Shown: positions 48,901-58,682 of the stretch, one piece after another | Position numbering within the stretch: the first letter of the stretch is position 1 | Layout: each line of letters opens with the position of its first letter | Origin: Pirellulales bacterium | Lineage (GTDB): Bacteria > Planctomycetota > Planctomycetia > Pirellulales > JACPPG01 | Length of the DNA: 64,000 nt | Reading direction: 5' to 3' | Assembly (NCBI GenBank): GCA_035546535.1 | Contig: DASZWQ010000050.1 | Coordinates: 62,001 to 126,000, forward strand | The notes under the pieces: generated by a model | The model's input: the letters and a program-made list of their open reading frames with translations, nothing else | The model's database searches: none | Told to the model about the DNA's origin: nothing | Translations under genes and position numbers: made by a program

Positions 48901-50928
48901 CTCGAGGCCGCCTCGCCCGCCGATCGCGCCGCGATGGAGAAAACGATCGAGGAGCGACTGGCGACGGCCGTGCAAGCCGCCGGCCCGATCCCGCTGCGCA
49001 CGTTCCTGACCTATTACGGAACGCTACCTATCGGAGACGTCGCCCGCGAAGCTTTGGTGGCGCGACTGGAGGAAGAAGGATCCTTCGCCGAAGCCGAGCA
49101 ACTGCTGCGGCGGCTGGAGGCCTCGGGCGACCCGCGCCGGGCGGCCCGCGCCACGGCGCAGTACGCGGCCCTGTTGCAGTCGGCCAAGCGCTACGACGAT
49201 GCGGCGATCTACTACCGGCGATTGGCCGATCGCTTCGCCGACGAGGAGTGCCTGGACGGCAAATCGGGACGGCAGATCGTCGAAGCGCTGCCGGAGAAAT
49301 CCGATGTGAACAGGCTGCTGGCGATGACGAACCCCTGGCCCGTCGGGGTCGTCGAGCGCGAGGAAGGCAAGAGCCCGGTGGGCGTGGTAACGCGTCACTT
49401 CGCGTTGGATTTAAGCGGCCCGCTCGCTCCTTTTTATGACAATTCGACCCTCTGCGTGGATCAGCAGCAGCAATCGTTGGTCGGGTTCGATGGGGTCGGC
49501 CGTGAACGTTGGCGCGTGCCGCTTCGTGATACGACCTCGAACAATAACAACAACCACACGTTCTTCGGCAACGGCCAGATGAACCCGGCCCGGGTTAGCG
49601 GCCACGTCGTGCTCGTATCGATGGGTTACCAGGTTTTGGCGATCGACACCTTGGGCGGTCCCGGGACGGACGGCGCCCGCGTCTTGTGGCGGCACGACTT
49701 GATCGATCGCGCTCCGGCGGTCCCCTTTCAGCCGCAGCCGCACGTCATTCAAGTTCCGTGGGCGGTCCCGCGCCTGGTGGTAGCCGATCAATTGGGGCGC
49801 CCGCTGGGGAGCATCGGCCCGATCACGCCGGAGTTGGCCTGCTACCAGCGTATGCGTTCGGTGATTGCGGTACATCCGCTGACCGGTGAATCGCAATGGA
49901 CGCGCAGCGACACCGAACCGGGCAGCGACATCTTCGGCGACGACGAAATGCTGTTCATCGTGGCGCCCAACAGCGAAGACGCCCTGGTCGTGCGTGCTCT
50001 GGACGGCTGCGAGTTGGGACGACGCAAAGTCGCCGCTTCGCCGCAGCGCATGCTGACCATGGGGCGGCGTGTGGTGAGCTGGGTCCTCGAGCGTGGCCAC
50101 GTCACGCTGGAAGTCAAGGACGCGTGGGCGGAAAAGTCCATCTGGCAGCGCCAGTTCCATGCCAACGCCAAAGCCTGGGTCGTTCACGACGAGGCGGTGG
50201 GCGTGATGACGCCCGACGGCAAGTTCACACTCTTGAACCTGGCCGATGGCCAGGCGCTCGTCGACGAAAAACTCGATGCCGAACTGAACTTGAGCGAGAT
50301 TTACGTGCTCCGCAGCCCCGACCAGTACATCCTGGCCACGAACCGGCCCATTCAGGTCCGCAACAACATCAATCGCCAGCCCGTCACCAGCAGCATCGGC
50401 AATCCTTTGATCACGGGGCACGTGCATTTCTTCGACCGCTCGTCGGGCAAGAAGATCGGCTCGCTGGAGGTCGATCGTCAGGGTTTGCTCCTTAGCCAAC
50501 CCGCGTCGCTGCCCGTGCTGACCTTCGCCACGCACGTCTATGACCAGCGGAAAAACCGCTCACAAAACGTCGAGGCGGAATTGCTGTTCGTCGACAAGCG
50601 TACGGCCAAAATCGTCCACGAGGAAAAGCTGGCGCAGCCGGTTCAGCAGGGAATAGATATCTCGGGCGATCCAGAACTTCACGAAGTACTGGTCCGCGCC
50701 CATGGTGTCTCGCTGCGGTTGAAGTTCACCGGAAAGCCTCTGGCTGATGAAGCCGCGGCTCCCGCCAGCAACGATGACGCGAAGGAGTCCGACACCGCGC
50801 GCGCCGGCAAGGCCGTCATGCGCGGGTTCCAGAATTGGCTGCAGATCCTGGCTCCTCGACCACAATCGCCGGGGCCTCAACCGCAGGTGCCGAAGCCGGC
50901 GGCGCCCATGGGGGAGGCACCAAAATGA
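45988..50928 (+). CDS. Large secreted PQQ-type beta-propeller / TPR protein
   Basis: The 1646-residue protein starts at ATG 45988 behind AAAGGGAAGG. A signal peptide (WRALCVLALFVALLDGGGYLLA) is followed by a Pro/Lys-rich linker (to about 90). A helical repeat region (about 110-320) contains AEELLKEKRFGEAVRLLGDIL, and a first propeller (about 325-820) has blades such as LLAVNFTTGKRVWPG and VVALDLTTRSLLWGY. A second helical/TPR block (about 830-1090) includes AALARRGELLLDEGNFRKATEDL. A second propeller (about 1110-1570) contains VIAVHPLTGESQWTR. The C terminus is Pro-rich. It is probably periplasmic and a scaffold. The stop overlaps the next gene by ATGA. It heads a ten-gene operon with MoxR and VWA proteins. 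Confidence 0.85.
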   Translation: MDHGGYRGWRALCVLALFVALLDGGGYLLAEEPAAADPFGTEKPAEKPAQADKAKREPAPAKTPPQAEPPKVRPLPGQLQMRGGAVPLIRGRIAIGRPDAVDDDPIFFPADRATLQRLSKAEELLKEKRFGEAVRLLGDILEAPEDFFFQPKRDEPIHRSLKAEAQRLIGELPAEGREAYELLFGEMARRSLDGAVASGDTSALTEVSRRFFHTSAGYEATYLLAAQQIDHGQPLAAALSLKRLQGTPAGAKFEPALSVKLAACWLQAGMSDNARETLSQLLQQDRAQRVILAGKEVPLFHRDDEALSWLAQVAHVESTTPVDGSDQWPMYRGSASRNTISSGSSPLLSRRWAIPTSDTFGPPVEEMVRQLRETSQDQGSLLLCSLHPLAVKDLVLMRTVGGLLAVNFTTGKRVWPGPVDESIRHLLDPGAPSHSINQPMRVGAARQVPNPALANGPRWLSHRLYEDTTYGTMSSDGLRVFCIEDLDSGLGVTDQWQVVNPNGRRVTQTVGARSFNRLAAYDIATEGKLKWEAGGPLGEPQSELAGAFFLGPPLPLADKVYALSELKGEIRLVALDAATGKVEWTQQLAVLETILGAEQVRRSAGLCPSYSDGVLVCPTAAGAVVALDLTTRSLLWGYQYARNDGNAPEAVRLGMIRNPALAANNVGNGQRWTDASVTIAAGHVLLTPPESNQLHCLNLLDGKLLWQKPRDDGLYVGCVHEDKVLVIGRNSLRALALRDGSSCWNEASLPLPVGSIPTGRGFFNGKRYHLPLSTAEVAAIDVTTGQIVARSKSRTGTVPGNLICHRGAVISQSVDVIERFDQRDDLWQQIGAAIEADPKDAAALARRGELLLDEGNFRKATEDLRTSFDIAPDARTRDLLVDALLEGLRADFPAYRDQLADIEKLIDQSAQRGEFLRLVAVGWQKAGNVPAAFDAYMNIASLGANANDLERVDHVLSVRRDRWVQARLKELLEAASPADRAAMEKTIEERLATAVQAAGPIPLRTFLTYYGTLPIGDVAREALVARLEEEGSFAEAEQLLRRLEASGDPRRAARATAQYAALLQSAKRYDDAAIYYRRLADRFADEECLDGKSGRQIVEALPEKSDVNRLLAMTNPWPVGVVEREEGKSPVGVVTRHFALDLSGPLAPFYDNSTLCVDQQQQSLVGFDGVGRERWRVPLRDTTSNNNNNHTFFGNGQMNPARVSGHVVLVSMGYQVLAIDTLGGPGTDGARVLWRHDLIDRAPAVPFQPQPHVIQVPWAVPRLVVADQLGRPLGSIGPITPELACYQRMRSVIAVHPLTGESQWTRSDTEPGSDIFGDDEMLFIVAPNSEDALVVRALDGCELGRRKVAASPQRMLTMGRRVVSWVLERGHVTLEVKDAWAEKSIWQRQFHANAKAWVVHDEAVGVMTPDGKFTLLNLADGQALVDEKLDAELNLSEIYVLRSPDQYILATNRPIQVRNNINRQPVTSSIGNPLITGHVHFFDRSSGKKIGSLEVDRQGLLLSQPASLPVLTFATHVYDQRKNRSQNVEAELLFVDKRTAKIVHEEKLAQPVQQGIDISGDPELHEVLVRAHGVSLRLKFTGKPLADEAAAPASNDDAKESDTARAGKAVMRGFQNWLQILAPRPQSPGPQPQVPKPAAPMGEAPK

Positions 50929-51959
50929 AGTCGTTACGATTGCTGCTTTGTGCCCTGGTGGGCGTTGTGCTCGGTGACGCGTCCTTACCTCCGCGCGCCG
51001 CGGCCGAACCAATCAACGATCCCAAGGTGCGCGCCGCCATTCATCGCGGCCTGGATTGGATCGCGAATTCCCAATCGCGGTTGGGCCACTGGTCGGCCAA
51101 CGATGGTCGCTACTCGACGGCCATGACGGCCCTGGCGGGCATGGCTCTCTTGGCCGAGGGGTCGACCACCACGCAAGGCAAATACGCCCCCAACATTCGC
51201 CGCGCCGTCGATTACCTGGTTAGTCGGGCGCGCCCCAACGGGCTGATCGGCGAGCAGCGCGACGACCGCTATACCTACGGGCACGGCTACTCGATGCTCT
51301 TCCTCTCGCAGGTGCTGGGGGAGGAAGAGGATCTGGACCGCCGCGAAACATTGATCGAGGTCCTCACCAAAGCCGTGCAATTCACGGGTGAAGCCCAGAC
51401 ACAGGCCGGCGGTTGGGGCTACGTGAGCGCCAAGGACGGGCACGATTTCGACGAAGGGTCGACCACGATCACGCAAGTGCAGGGATTGCGCGGCTGCCGC
51501 AATGCCGGCATACCCGTGCCAAAAGAGATTATCGACAAGGCCATTAAATACATCCGGCAATGCACCCTGCCGGATGGAGGCGTGCAGTACAGTTCGAAGG
51601 GCGGTGGCGGCCGGCCGGCCATTACGGCGGCGGCCATCGCCTGTTTGTTCAATGCCGGAGATTACGACAGCGAGTACGTGCCCAAGCTGTTGGAGTACGC
51701 CAATCGGAACCTGGCGAACATCGGCAACGAGGGTTTTGGCCATTGGCATTACGCTCATTACTACTACGCCCAAGTGAAATACCGCGAAGGGGGCAAGATC
51801 TGGTCCGAGTATCGTGACAAGATTTTCGGCCGCATCGTTTCGGAAGCGAGCCCCAACGGCTCCTGGAACCAGGGCTACATCGGCACGATCTACACCACGG
51901 CCATCAACTTGACGATCCTGCAGCTGGAAGACGCCATGCTGCCTATTTATCAACGCTAG
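50925..51959 (+). CDS. Secreted prenyltransferase/squalene-oxidase-repeat protein
   Basis: ATG 50925 overlaps the preceding stop (ATGA), with GGGGAGG upstream. The 344-residue product has a signal peptide (MKSLRLLLCALVGVVLGD) cut near RAAAE. The mature protein is an alpha/alpha-toroid with repeats typical of the squalene-cyclase/prenyltransferase superfamily: IHRGLDWIANSQSRLGHW, TAMTALAGMALLAEG, AVQFTGEAQTQAGGWGYVSAK, IKYIRQCTLPDGGVQYSS, ITAAAIACLF and YTTAINLTILQLED. The catalytic D-x-D-D motif of squalene-hopene cyclases is not seen, so it is more likely a binding or scaffold toroid than a cyclase. Such proteins are abundant in planctomycetes next to MoxR/VWA genes. Confidence 0.85.
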   Translation: MKSLRLLLCALVGVVLGDASLPPRAAAEPINDPKVRAAIHRGLDWIANSQSRLGHWSANDGRYSTAMTALAGMALLAEGSTTTQGKYAPNIRRAVDYLVSRARPNGLIGEQRDDRYTYGHGYSMLFLSQVLGEEEDLDRRETLIEVLTKAVQFTGEAQTQAGGWGYVSAKDGHDFDEGSTTITQVQGLRGCRNAGIPVPKEIIDKAIKYIRQCTLPDGGVQYSSKGGGGRPAITAAAIACLFNAGDYDSEYVPKLLEYANRNLANIGNEGFGHWHYAHYYYAQVKYREGGKIWSEYRDKIFGRIVSEASPNGSWNQGYIGTIYTTAINLTILQLEDAMLPIYQR

Positions 51960-52001
51960 AAGCGCCGCACTTAGACACCGCAGCACCTTGAGGAATCGTG
52001 C

Positions 52002-53057
52002 ATGACCGCCGACAGGACATCCATGAGCGACGCGTCCGCCATCCGGCAATTGGGACAGGCGCGCGAGAAGATTCTGCAGCAGCTTTCCGAAGTGATCGTC
52101 GGTCAGCATGAGGTGATCGAGGAGCTGTTGATCTCGCTTTTCAGTCGCGGCCACTGCCTGCTGGAGGGGGTGCCGGGGCTCGCCAAGACGTTGATGATCA
52201 GCACGCTCAGCCGCACGCTCAACCTGTCCTTCAGCCGCATTCAGTTCACGCCCGACTTGATGCCGGCCGACATCACGGGCACCGAAATCCTGGAAGAGAA
52301 CCGCTCCACGGGGGCCCGCGAATTCCGTTTCCTACAAGGTCCGCTGTTCGGCAACGTGATTCTGGCCGACGAAATCAATCGCACGCCGCCGAAGACGCAA
52401 GCTGCGCTTTTGGAAGCGATGCAAGAACGACAGATCACGGCCGGGCGGGTGCGGCACCGGCTGCCTGATCCGTTTTTCGTGCTGGCCACGCAGAACCCGA
52501 TCGAACAGGAAGGAACGTATCCTCTGCCCGAGGCGCAGCAGGATCGCTTCATGTTCAAGGTGTACGTGAAGTACCCGTCGTTCCAGGAAGAATTCGAGAT
52601 TGCCCGCCGCACTACGAGCACCGTAACCGACCACGTGGTGCCGGTGCTGACGGCCGAAGAGATCATGGCCCTGCAGCGGTTGGTGCGCGAGGTTCCGGTT
52701 TCGGACCACGTGGTGCGCTACGCCCTGTCGCTGGTCCGACAGACGCGCGTCCGCGAGCTGGGTGCGCCCGACTTCGTGCAGGACCAGTTGAACTGGGGCG
52801 CGGGGCCGCGGGCCGTGCAATTCCTGGTGCTGGGGGCCAAGGCGCGGGCCCTGCTGCACGGCCGCACGCACGTCACGACCGACGACATCCAGGCCCTGGC
52901 CAAACCGGTGTTGCGGCACCGGTTGATCGTGAACTTCGCGGCCGAAAGCGAAGGGGTCACCACGGACCACGTCATCCAACAACTGCTCGAAGTGACACCA
53001 ACGAAGGAAGACGAACTGACCAATGACGTCCGCTTCCAAAAGATTTTTGCATCCTGA
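52002..53057 (+). CDS. MoxR-family AAA+ ATPase
   Basis: The 351-residue protein starts at ATG 52002 (an ATG at 52023 is possible). Walker A is [65 protein letters not shown] (Walker B D-E and pore region), [25 protein letters not shown] (sensor 1 and arginine finger region) and the C-terminal lid with [16 protein letters not shown] are all family hallmarks. MoxR ATPases work with VWA-domain partners as chaperone-like machines that activate or assemble target complexes. Its 3' end overlaps the DUF58 gene by 35 bases. It belongs to the large operon starting at 45988. Confidence 0.96.
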   Translation: MTADRTSMSDASAIRQLGQAREKILQQLSEVIVGQHEVIEELLISLFSRGHCLLEGVPGLAKTLMISTLSRTLNLSFSRIQFTPDLMPADITGTEILEENRSTGAREFRFLQGPLFGNVILADEINRTPPKTQAALLEAMQERQITAGRVRHRLPDPFFVLATQNPIEQEGTYPLPEAQQDRFMFKVYVKYPSFQEEFEIARRTTSTVTDHVVPVLTAEEIMALQRLVREVPVSDHVVRYALSLVRQTRVRELGAPDFVQDQLNWGAGPRAVQFLVLGAKARALLHGRTHVTTDDIQALAKPVLRHRLIVNFAAESEGVTTDHVIQQLLEVTPTKEDELTNDVRFQKIFAS

Positions 53058-53928
53058 GGCGATCGCCCGTATCGCGCACCTGGAAGTGCGCGCGCGGCAC
53101 GTCGTCGAAGGCTTTCTCTCCGGCATCCACCGCAGCCCCTACTTCGGTCAGTCGATCGAGTTCGTGCAGCACCGCGAATATACGCGCGGCGACGATCCGC
53201 GGCACATCGACTGGAAAGTGTGGGCCAAGCAAGACCGCTACTACGTCAAGCAGTTCGAGGAAGAGACGAACCTGCGCTGCACGCTGCTGGTCGATGTATC
53301 GGCCAGTATGCGGTACGGCTCGCAGCCGCTGAACAAGTACGCCTATGGCTGCACCATCGCGGCCAGCCTGGCGTATTTGCTGTTGCGCCAGCAGGATTCG
53401 GTGGGCTGCGTGTCGTTCGACGCCGCGGCGCGCGTCACGGTGCCGCCGCGCAGCAAGCGCACGCATCTGCAATCCATCATTCAAGCCCTGGAGGTCAGCG
53501 AGCCCGAGGAAAAAACCGATCTGTTCCGCGTCCTGCGGCACATGGCCGAGCAGGATCCGCGCCGCGGCATGGTCGTTTTGATCTCGGACCTGCTGGTCGA
53601 CCGCAGCGGACTGTTCAAGGGGCTGCGACTGCTCAAGCAGCGCGGACATGACGTCCTGGTCTTTCACGTCATGGACGACGACGAGCTGGATTTCGAGTTC
53701 AACGGGCCGATGCGCTTCGACGGGCTCGAAACCGCCGATCGCTTGACCTGCAATCCCCGGGCACTGCGCGAAGGATATTTGCAAGCCTTGCAGACGTATC
53801 TCGACGAAGTACGGCGCGGCTGCGCGCAGCACGTCGTCGACTACGCGCTGGTGCGCACCAGCCAGCCCTTGGACGTCGCCCTCACCACCTACTTGAACAA
53901 TCGCCTGGGCATGCACCACCGCAACTGA
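53023..53928 (+). CDS. DUF58 / VWA-like partner of MoxR
   Basis: The 301-residue protein overlaps moxR by 35 bases. The DUF58 signature is [35 protein letters not shown] at about residues 48-82, followed by a VWA-type fold with MIDAS-like [12 protein letters not shown] (D-x-S-x-S), [13 protein letters not shown] and [13 protein letters not shown]58 proteins are the constant companions of MoxR ATPases and are thought to present or receive the client. There is no signal or membrane helix, so it is cytoplasmic. The start at ATG 53023 ([30 protein letters not shown]) matches the family N terminus. Confidence 0.94.
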   Translation: MTSASKRFLHPEAIARIAHLEVRARHVVEGFLSGIHRSPYFGQSIEFVQHREYTRGDDPRHIDWKVWAKQDRYYVKQFEEETNLRCTLLVDVSASMRYGSQPLNKYAYGCTIAASLAYLLLRQQDSVGCVSFDAAARVTVPPRSKRTHLQSIIQALEVSEPEEKTDLFRVLRHMAEQDPRRGMVVLISDLLVDRSGLFKGLRLLKQRGHDVLVFHVMDDDELDFEFNGPMRFDGLETADRLTCNPRALREGYLQALQTYLDEVRRGCAQHVVDYALVRTSQPLDVALTTYLNNRLGMHHRN

Positions 53929-53978
53929 AAGATCGAATTCCTCGAAATAGTTCCAACTGCGTGATCGGTTAAAGCGTT

Positions 53979-56180
53979 ATGGCCTCGTTCGTTCATCCAG
54001 GGCTTCTGTGGGGTTTGGCGATCCTGGCCGTGCCAATATTGATCCACTTGATCAATCTGGTGCGGCACCGCCGAGTCCGTTGGGCGGCCATGGAGTTCCT
54101 GCTGGCCAGCCAGCGGAAGAACAGCACGTGGATCCGGCTGAAGGAAATGCTGCTCTTGGTCCTGCGCTTGGCCATTGTCGCCGGCATCGTGCTGGCGCTG
54201 GCGCAGCCGCTCTTGCAGAACCAATGGGGCCGCCTGTTTGGCGCCGTCAAAACGCATCATATCGTGTTGTTGGACGACAGCTTCTCGATGTCGGATCGTT
54301 GGGGAAACACCAACGCCTTCGAAGAAGGGCGGCGGTTGATCGGGCGATTGGCCGTTCAAGCTTCGCGGCAGTCGACGCCGCAGACCTTTACGCTGCTACG
54401 TTACAGCCAGGCCAAGCGCGACAGTGGCCAGCGCTTCGATCTGCTCCAAGAGCGCGTCAACACAAGCTTCGACCAGGAGCTCGATTCCCGCTTGCGGCGC
54501 ATGGAACCCTCGCAAGAGGCGGTGGGCGCCGGTCCGGCGCTCGAGCGCGTGGAAGAGCTGCTGCCCGAGTTGACTGGTGACGACGTCGTCGTACACATCG
54601 TGTCGGATTTTCGTGCCCGCGACTGGCAAGATCCAGGCCCCGTGGCGGACAGCCTGGCCCGCATCAGCCAGGTGGCGGCGCAAACCTACCTGATCAATTG
54701 TGTCGACGCCGCGCGACCGAACCTGGCCATCACGGATGTCGCGCCGCTCGCGGGCACTCGCGCGGCGGGCGTGCCGGTGGCGATGGAAGTCACCGTACAC
54801 AATTACAGCAGCGCGCCGGTCGAGAACCTGGCTGTGCTCTTGGCCGAGGATGGCCGCGAACGTCCGGCGATCACGATCGACCAGGTCGGCGCAGGCCAGA
54901 GCGAAACACGACGCTTCGAAGTGTTCTTTACCACCGCCGGAACCCATCAGGTCGAGGCGCAACTGGCCAGCGACGCGGTCTCGGCCGACAACGCGCGCTA
55001 CTGTTTAGTCGATTTGCCCTTGGCGGTGCCGGTGCTGATCATCGACGGCGATCCCGACAATCGCAACGCCCATTTCCTCACCACCGTGTTTCAACCGGGC
55101 GGGTCGGCGCACACCGGCCTTCAGCCACAGGTCGAACGCCCTGATTTCCTGAACAAGCACGCGCTCGGGAAGTTTCAAGCGATCTACGTCACCGACGTCG
55201 ACCGTCTTGATCCGCCGGCCGTGACGGCCTTGGAAAAGTATGTCGAGGCGGGCGGAGGGCTGATGTTCTTCGTCGGCCCGCGCACGCAAGCAAAGTTTTA
55301 CAACGATCGCTTGTATCGCGACGGCGAGGGGGTATTTCCGCTGCCTTTGTTGCGCGATGCGCAACTGCTGGTCGATCGGCTGGAGAAAGCCGCCGATATC
55401 GAGCCGGCCGCCGACGGCGCCCTGAGCATCTTTTCGGGCGAACGAAACAGTTATCTGGCCGGCGTCACCGTCGAGCGATATTTTCTGGCCCCAAAAGGTT
55501 GGTCGCCGGCGCCCGACTCGGGCACAGAGGTAATCGCCCGGCTGCGCAACCACGATCCGCTGGCCGTCGAACACGAGTTCGGCAAGGGGCGATGCGTGGC
55601 GATGCTAACGACAGCAGCGCCGGTTTGGAACAACTGGGGGCGCAACCCGAGCTTCGTGGTGGCGCTGCTCGAGTTGCAATCGCACCTGGCGCAGGGGAGC
55701 GCGCCGCGGGAAACACGCCTGGTGGGTGCCCCCATCACGGTCGATCTCGACGCGTCGCGCTATCAGCCGCAAGTTCGCTTCCAGCCGCCAGGGGGCGATG
55801 TCGTACCAGTCACGGTCGATGCCGTGAACACGGCCCAAGGCTTATCGGCCTCGCTTTCTCCGACCACCGTAAGCGGCATCTATGAGGCGCAGCTGTCGAC
55901 CGCCGAAGGGCAGCCCGAGCTGCGTCAGTATGCCGTGAACGTCGAGGCCGACGAAGGCGACCTGGCCCTTATGCATCGCGATCAACTCGCGGCGCGCTTG
56001 CCGGACGTCCACTACGAGTATCGTGCGGCGAGCGACGTGCAGGTCACGGCACAACAGTTGGCCGGCTCGAATCTGAGCGATTGGATTCTATACCTCTTGA
56101 TCGGTATTCTCATCGGCGAGCAGTTGTTGGCCTACTCGGCGAGCTACCATCCCCTGGCCCGGAAGGAGGTGCGCTCATGA
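53979..56180 (+). CDS. BatA-domain membrane protein with VWA-like and glutamine-amidotransferase-like domains
   Basis: This 733-residue protein opens with the BatA/DUF N-terminal double transmembrane unit: MASFVHPGLLWGLAILAVPILIHLI, the RHRRVRWAAMEFLLAS loop, then MLLLVLRLAIVAGIVLALAQPLL. A VWA-like domain (about 90-235) carries IVLLDDSFSMSDR (D-x-S-x-S) and VVVHIVSDFRARDW. Ig-like strands follow (about 250-345). A class-I glutamine-amidotransferase-like fold is at about 350-520 (AIYVTDVDRLDPPAVTALEKYVEAGGGLMFFVGP), with no obvious catalytic Cys. A last helix, WILYLLIGILIGEQLLAY, anchors the C terminus. Its stop overlaps the next start (ATGA). It is probably the membrane partner of the MoxR-DUF58 pair. 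Confidence 0.9.
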   Translation: MASFVHPGLLWGLAILAVPILIHLINLVRHRRVRWAAMEFLLASQRKNSTWIRLKEMLLLVLRLAIVAGIVLALAQPLLQNQWGRLFGAVKTHHIVLLDDSFSMSDRWGNTNAFEEGRRLIGRLAVQASRQSTPQTFTLLRYSQAKRDSGQRFDLLQERVNTSFDQELDSRLRRMEPSQEAVGAGPALERVEELLPELTGDDVVVHIVSDFRARDWQDPGPVADSLARISQVAAQTYLINCVDAARPNLAITDVAPLAGTRAAGVPVAMEVTVHNYSSAPVENLAVLLAEDGRERPAITIDQVGAGQSETRRFEVFFTTAGTHQVEAQLASDAVSADNARYCLVDLPLAVPVLIIDGDPDNRNAHFLTTVFQPGGSAHTGLQPQVERPDFLNKHALGKFQAIYVTDVDRLDPPAVTALEKYVEAGGGLMFFVGPRTQAKFYNDRLYRDGEGVFPLPLLRDAQLLVDRLEKAADIEPAADGALSIFSGERNSYLAGVTVERYFLAPKGWSPAPDSGTEVIARLRNHDPLAVEHEFGKGRCVAMLTTAAPVWNNWGRNPSFVVALLELQSHLAQGSAPRETRLVGAPITVDLDASRYQPQVRFQPPGGDVVPVTVDAVNTAQGLSASLSPTTVSGIYEAQLSTAEGQPELRQYAVNVEADEGDLALMHRDQLAARLPDVHYEYRAASDVQVTAQQLAGSNLSDWILYLLIGILIGEQLLAYSASYHPLARKEVRS

Positions 56181-58615
56181 CGAGCTTCCTTCTGCTGGCT
56201 GCCGGAAATTTGCGCACGACGTTTGAGTGGGGGCGCATCGACAGCGGCGTCGATTGGCTGCTGCCCGTGGCAGCGATGATCGGCCTTGTCGCGTTTACGG
56301 TTTACATGTACCGGCGCGACAGCGTGGATCTACAGCGGCCGGTCGCCGTTTTGCTCACCGCGCTACGGCTGACGGCGCTCGGCGTGCTGGCTCTGGTTTA
56401 CTTGCAGCCGCAATGGCGCAACGAACGCGAGATGGTGACGAACTCGCGCGCTGTCGTCATGGTCGATACCAGTCTGAGCATGGGGCTGCACGACGCTGAC
56501 GCTTCCCCCATTCCGGCCGAGCCCAGCCGTGCCCAGCAAATTCAAGCGGCGTTGGCCGGCTCCTCCTTTTTGCGTGACCTGCGGCGCACCCACGACGTGG
56601 TGCTCGTCCGTTTTGATCAAGACTGCGCGCGGGTCGCGACGTTGAACAAAGTTACTGCCGACGCCGCAGCCACGGGCGCGGCGACTGACGACGACGCGCT
56701 GGAACACTTGAAGTGGGACGAGCTGTTCGCACCGCACGGAGCGGAAACGCGCTTGGGCGAGGCCCTGGCCCAGGTCCTGAACGAGGAACGCAGTGAGCCG
56801 GTCGCGGGCATCATCGTATTCACCGATGGACAGCAGAACGCCGGCGTCGAACCGGCCGCCGTGCTCGCGAGTGCCCGCGAAGCGGGCTTCCCCATTTACC
56901 CGATCGGGGTCGGCTCGAACCGGCAGAACGTGAACGTCCGTGTTAGCGATTTCGTCGCTCCTGCCCGCGCTTATCCCGGTGATAAATACACGGCCACCGG
57001 CTACCTGCAAGCGCAAGGGCTGGCCGGGCAAACCGTGACGGTCGAACTGCTCGCAAGCGACGCCGCCCCCGGCGCACGCGACGCAGGTGCCAAGGCCGGC
57101 ACCGTGGTCGCCACGCGACAAGTCGTCTTGGGCGGAGACGGCGAAGTGGTGCCGGTCGCTTTTGAAATGGTGCCCGATGCCGTCGGGCGCAAGACGCTCT
57201 CGCTGCGCGTTGTCCCGCCGCGCCAGGACAGCTACGCCGGCGACGATCTGCAAGAAGTCGATATCGAAATCGTGGATCGCAAGACCAAAGTGCTGCTGTT
57301 CGCCGGCGGGCCAACGCGCGAATATCAGTTTCTGCGCAACCAGCTGCGCCGCGACAAGGACATGATCGTCGACGTGCTGCTGCAGACCGGCGAAGAGGGA
57401 ATGTCGCAAGACGCCAACGAAATCCTCGACGCATTTCCAAGCACGCGCGAGGAGCTGTTCGAGTACGACTGCATCGTGGCGTTCGACCCCGATTGGCGCG
57501 TATTGTCCACGGCACAGATCGAAGCCGTCGAGCGCTGGATCAGCGAGCAGGCGGGAGGCTTGATCGCCATCGCCGGCCCGATCTATAGCGACGCGCTGGC
57601 GCAGGATAATCGTCTGGCCAAGATTCGTTCGCTCTATCCGGTCGAGTTCAATCGCCGGTTGTCGCTCTTGGACGACGGGCGCTACGGTTCGAAAGAGCCG
57701 TGGCCGCTGGAGTTCACCCGCGATGGCAGCGACGCCGATTTCTTGTGGATCGAGGAGTCGGGCCCGACGAGTGCCCAGGCCTGGAGCGAATTCAAGGGCG
57801 TGTACGGCTATTTCGGGGTCAAAGGGCCGAAGCCGGCGGCGACCGTTTTTGCGCGCTTTTCCGACCCGCGCGCCCGCGAGGGGGACCAGCAGCCGGTTTA
57901 CCTGGCCAGCCAGTTCTTTGGCGCAGGACGCGTCTTCTATTTGGGCAGCGGCGAGATGTGGCGCCTGCGGGCCCAGAGCGAAGCGCAATTCGAGCGTTTC
58001 TACACCAAGCTGATTCGTTTCGTCTCGCAGGGACGCTTGCTCCGCGGGTCGAATCACGGGGTCTTGCTGGTCGAGCGCGATCGTTACCTGTTGGGCAATA
58101 CCGTGGCCGTCCGCGCGCAGCTCAACGGCGCGCAGCTGGAACCGCTCGTGGCGCCGCAGGTCACGCTGCAGGTCTATCTGCCGGATACTACCGAGCAGAA
58201 CGTGACGCTCGTGGCCGATCCGAGCCGGCCAGGCAACTTCGCGGGCCAGTTCACCGTGCGCAAAGAAGGGGTCTACCGTCTCGAGCTACCCGTGCCCGAG
58301 GTGGCCGACGAGCGACTGTCGCGGCGGATTCAGGTCAAGGTACCCGACCTGGAACGAGAGAAGCCACAGCGCAACGATGCACTACTTACCGAAATCGCGA
58401 CAAAGACCGGCGGCAGCTATTACATGGGGATCGATGCGGCGCTGGGAAGTGTCGCGGAACCGGGCGCGCTCGTCAAACAACTGCGCGACCAGAGCCGCGT
58501 GACGATCGTTTTGGATACGCCGGCCCGCCTGTGGGACAACGGCTGGGTGCTGGGAATCGTGTGCGGTTTGTTCTGCACGGAATGGTTCATTCGCCGGCTG
58601 GTGAAGTTGGCATAA
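56177..58615 (+). CDS. VWA-domain membrane protein with amidotransferase-like domain
   Basis: ATG 56177 overlaps the preceding stop, with AAGGAGGT six bases before it. The product has 812 residues. Two N-terminal helices (LLPVAAMIGLVAFTVYMY and a second at about 55-75) are followed by a VWA domain with VVMVDTSLSMG (D-x-S-x-S) and GIIVFTDGQQN. Ig-like strands (about 265-370) precede an amidotransferase-like fold at about 375-600 (KVLLFAGGPTREYQFLRNQL, then CIVAFDPDWRVLSTAQIEAVERWIS). After a further beta domain, a C-terminal helix (LGIVCGLFCTEWFIRRLV) returns to the membrane. The architecture parallels the preceding gene, and the two may be ancient paralogues. The large extracytoplasmic part suggests action in the periplasm. 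Confidence 0.9.
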   Translation: MTSFLLLAAGNLRTTFEWGRIDSGVDWLLPVAAMIGLVAFTVYMYRRDSVDLQRPVAVLLTALRLTALGVLALVYLQPQWRNEREMVTNSRAVVMVDTSLSMGLHDADASPIPAEPSRAQQIQAALAGSSFLRDLRRTHDVVLVRFDQDCARVATLNKVTADAAATGAATDDDALEHLKWDELFAPHGAETRLGEALAQVLNEERSEPVAGIIVFTDGQQNAGVEPAAVLASAREAGFPIYPIGVGSNRQNVNVRVSDFVAPARAYPGDKYTATGYLQAQGLAGQTVTVELLASDAAPGARDAGAKAGTVVATRQVVLGGDGEVVPVAFEMVPDAVGRKTLSLRVVPPRQDSYAGDDLQEVDIEIVDRKTKVLLFAGGPTREYQFLRNQLRRDKDMIVDVLLQTGEEGMSQDANEILDAFPSTREELFEYDCIVAFDPDWRVLSTAQIEAVERWISEQAGGLIAIAGPIYSDALAQDNRLAKIRSLYPVEFNRRLSLLDDGRYGSKEPWPLEFTRDGSDADFLWIEESGPTSAQAWSEFKGVYGYFGVKGPKPAATVFARFSDPRAREGDQQPVYLASQFFGAGRVFYLGSGEMWRLRAQSEAQFERFYTKLIRFVSQGRLLRGSNHGVLLVERDRYLLGNTVAVRAQLNGAQLEPLVAPQVTLQVYLPDTTEQNVTLVADPSRPGNFAGQFTVRKEGVYRLELPVPEVADERLSRRIQVKVPDLEREKPQRNDALLTEIATKTGGSYYMGIDAALGSVAEPGALVKQLRDQSRVTIVLDTPARLWDNGWVLGIVCGLFCTEWFIRRLVKLA

Positions 58616-58682
58616 CGCAAATTGCAGAGACTCAGAAACCTCATCCTGAAAACTCCGCTCGCGATCGAGATCTTTCAAGTCG

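Noticed and set aside
49411-50535. 374-codon minus-strand frame opposite the second propeller of the 1646-residue protein
   Set aside because: Shadow of repetitive propeller codons; no ribosome-binding site or family pattern.
56363-58057. 564-codon minus-strand frame opposite the VWA membrane protein
   Set aside because: The composition is Arg/Gly/Asp-rich, typical of antisense frames in high-GC DNA, and the plus-strand protein has clear VWA and membrane features with a coupled start.
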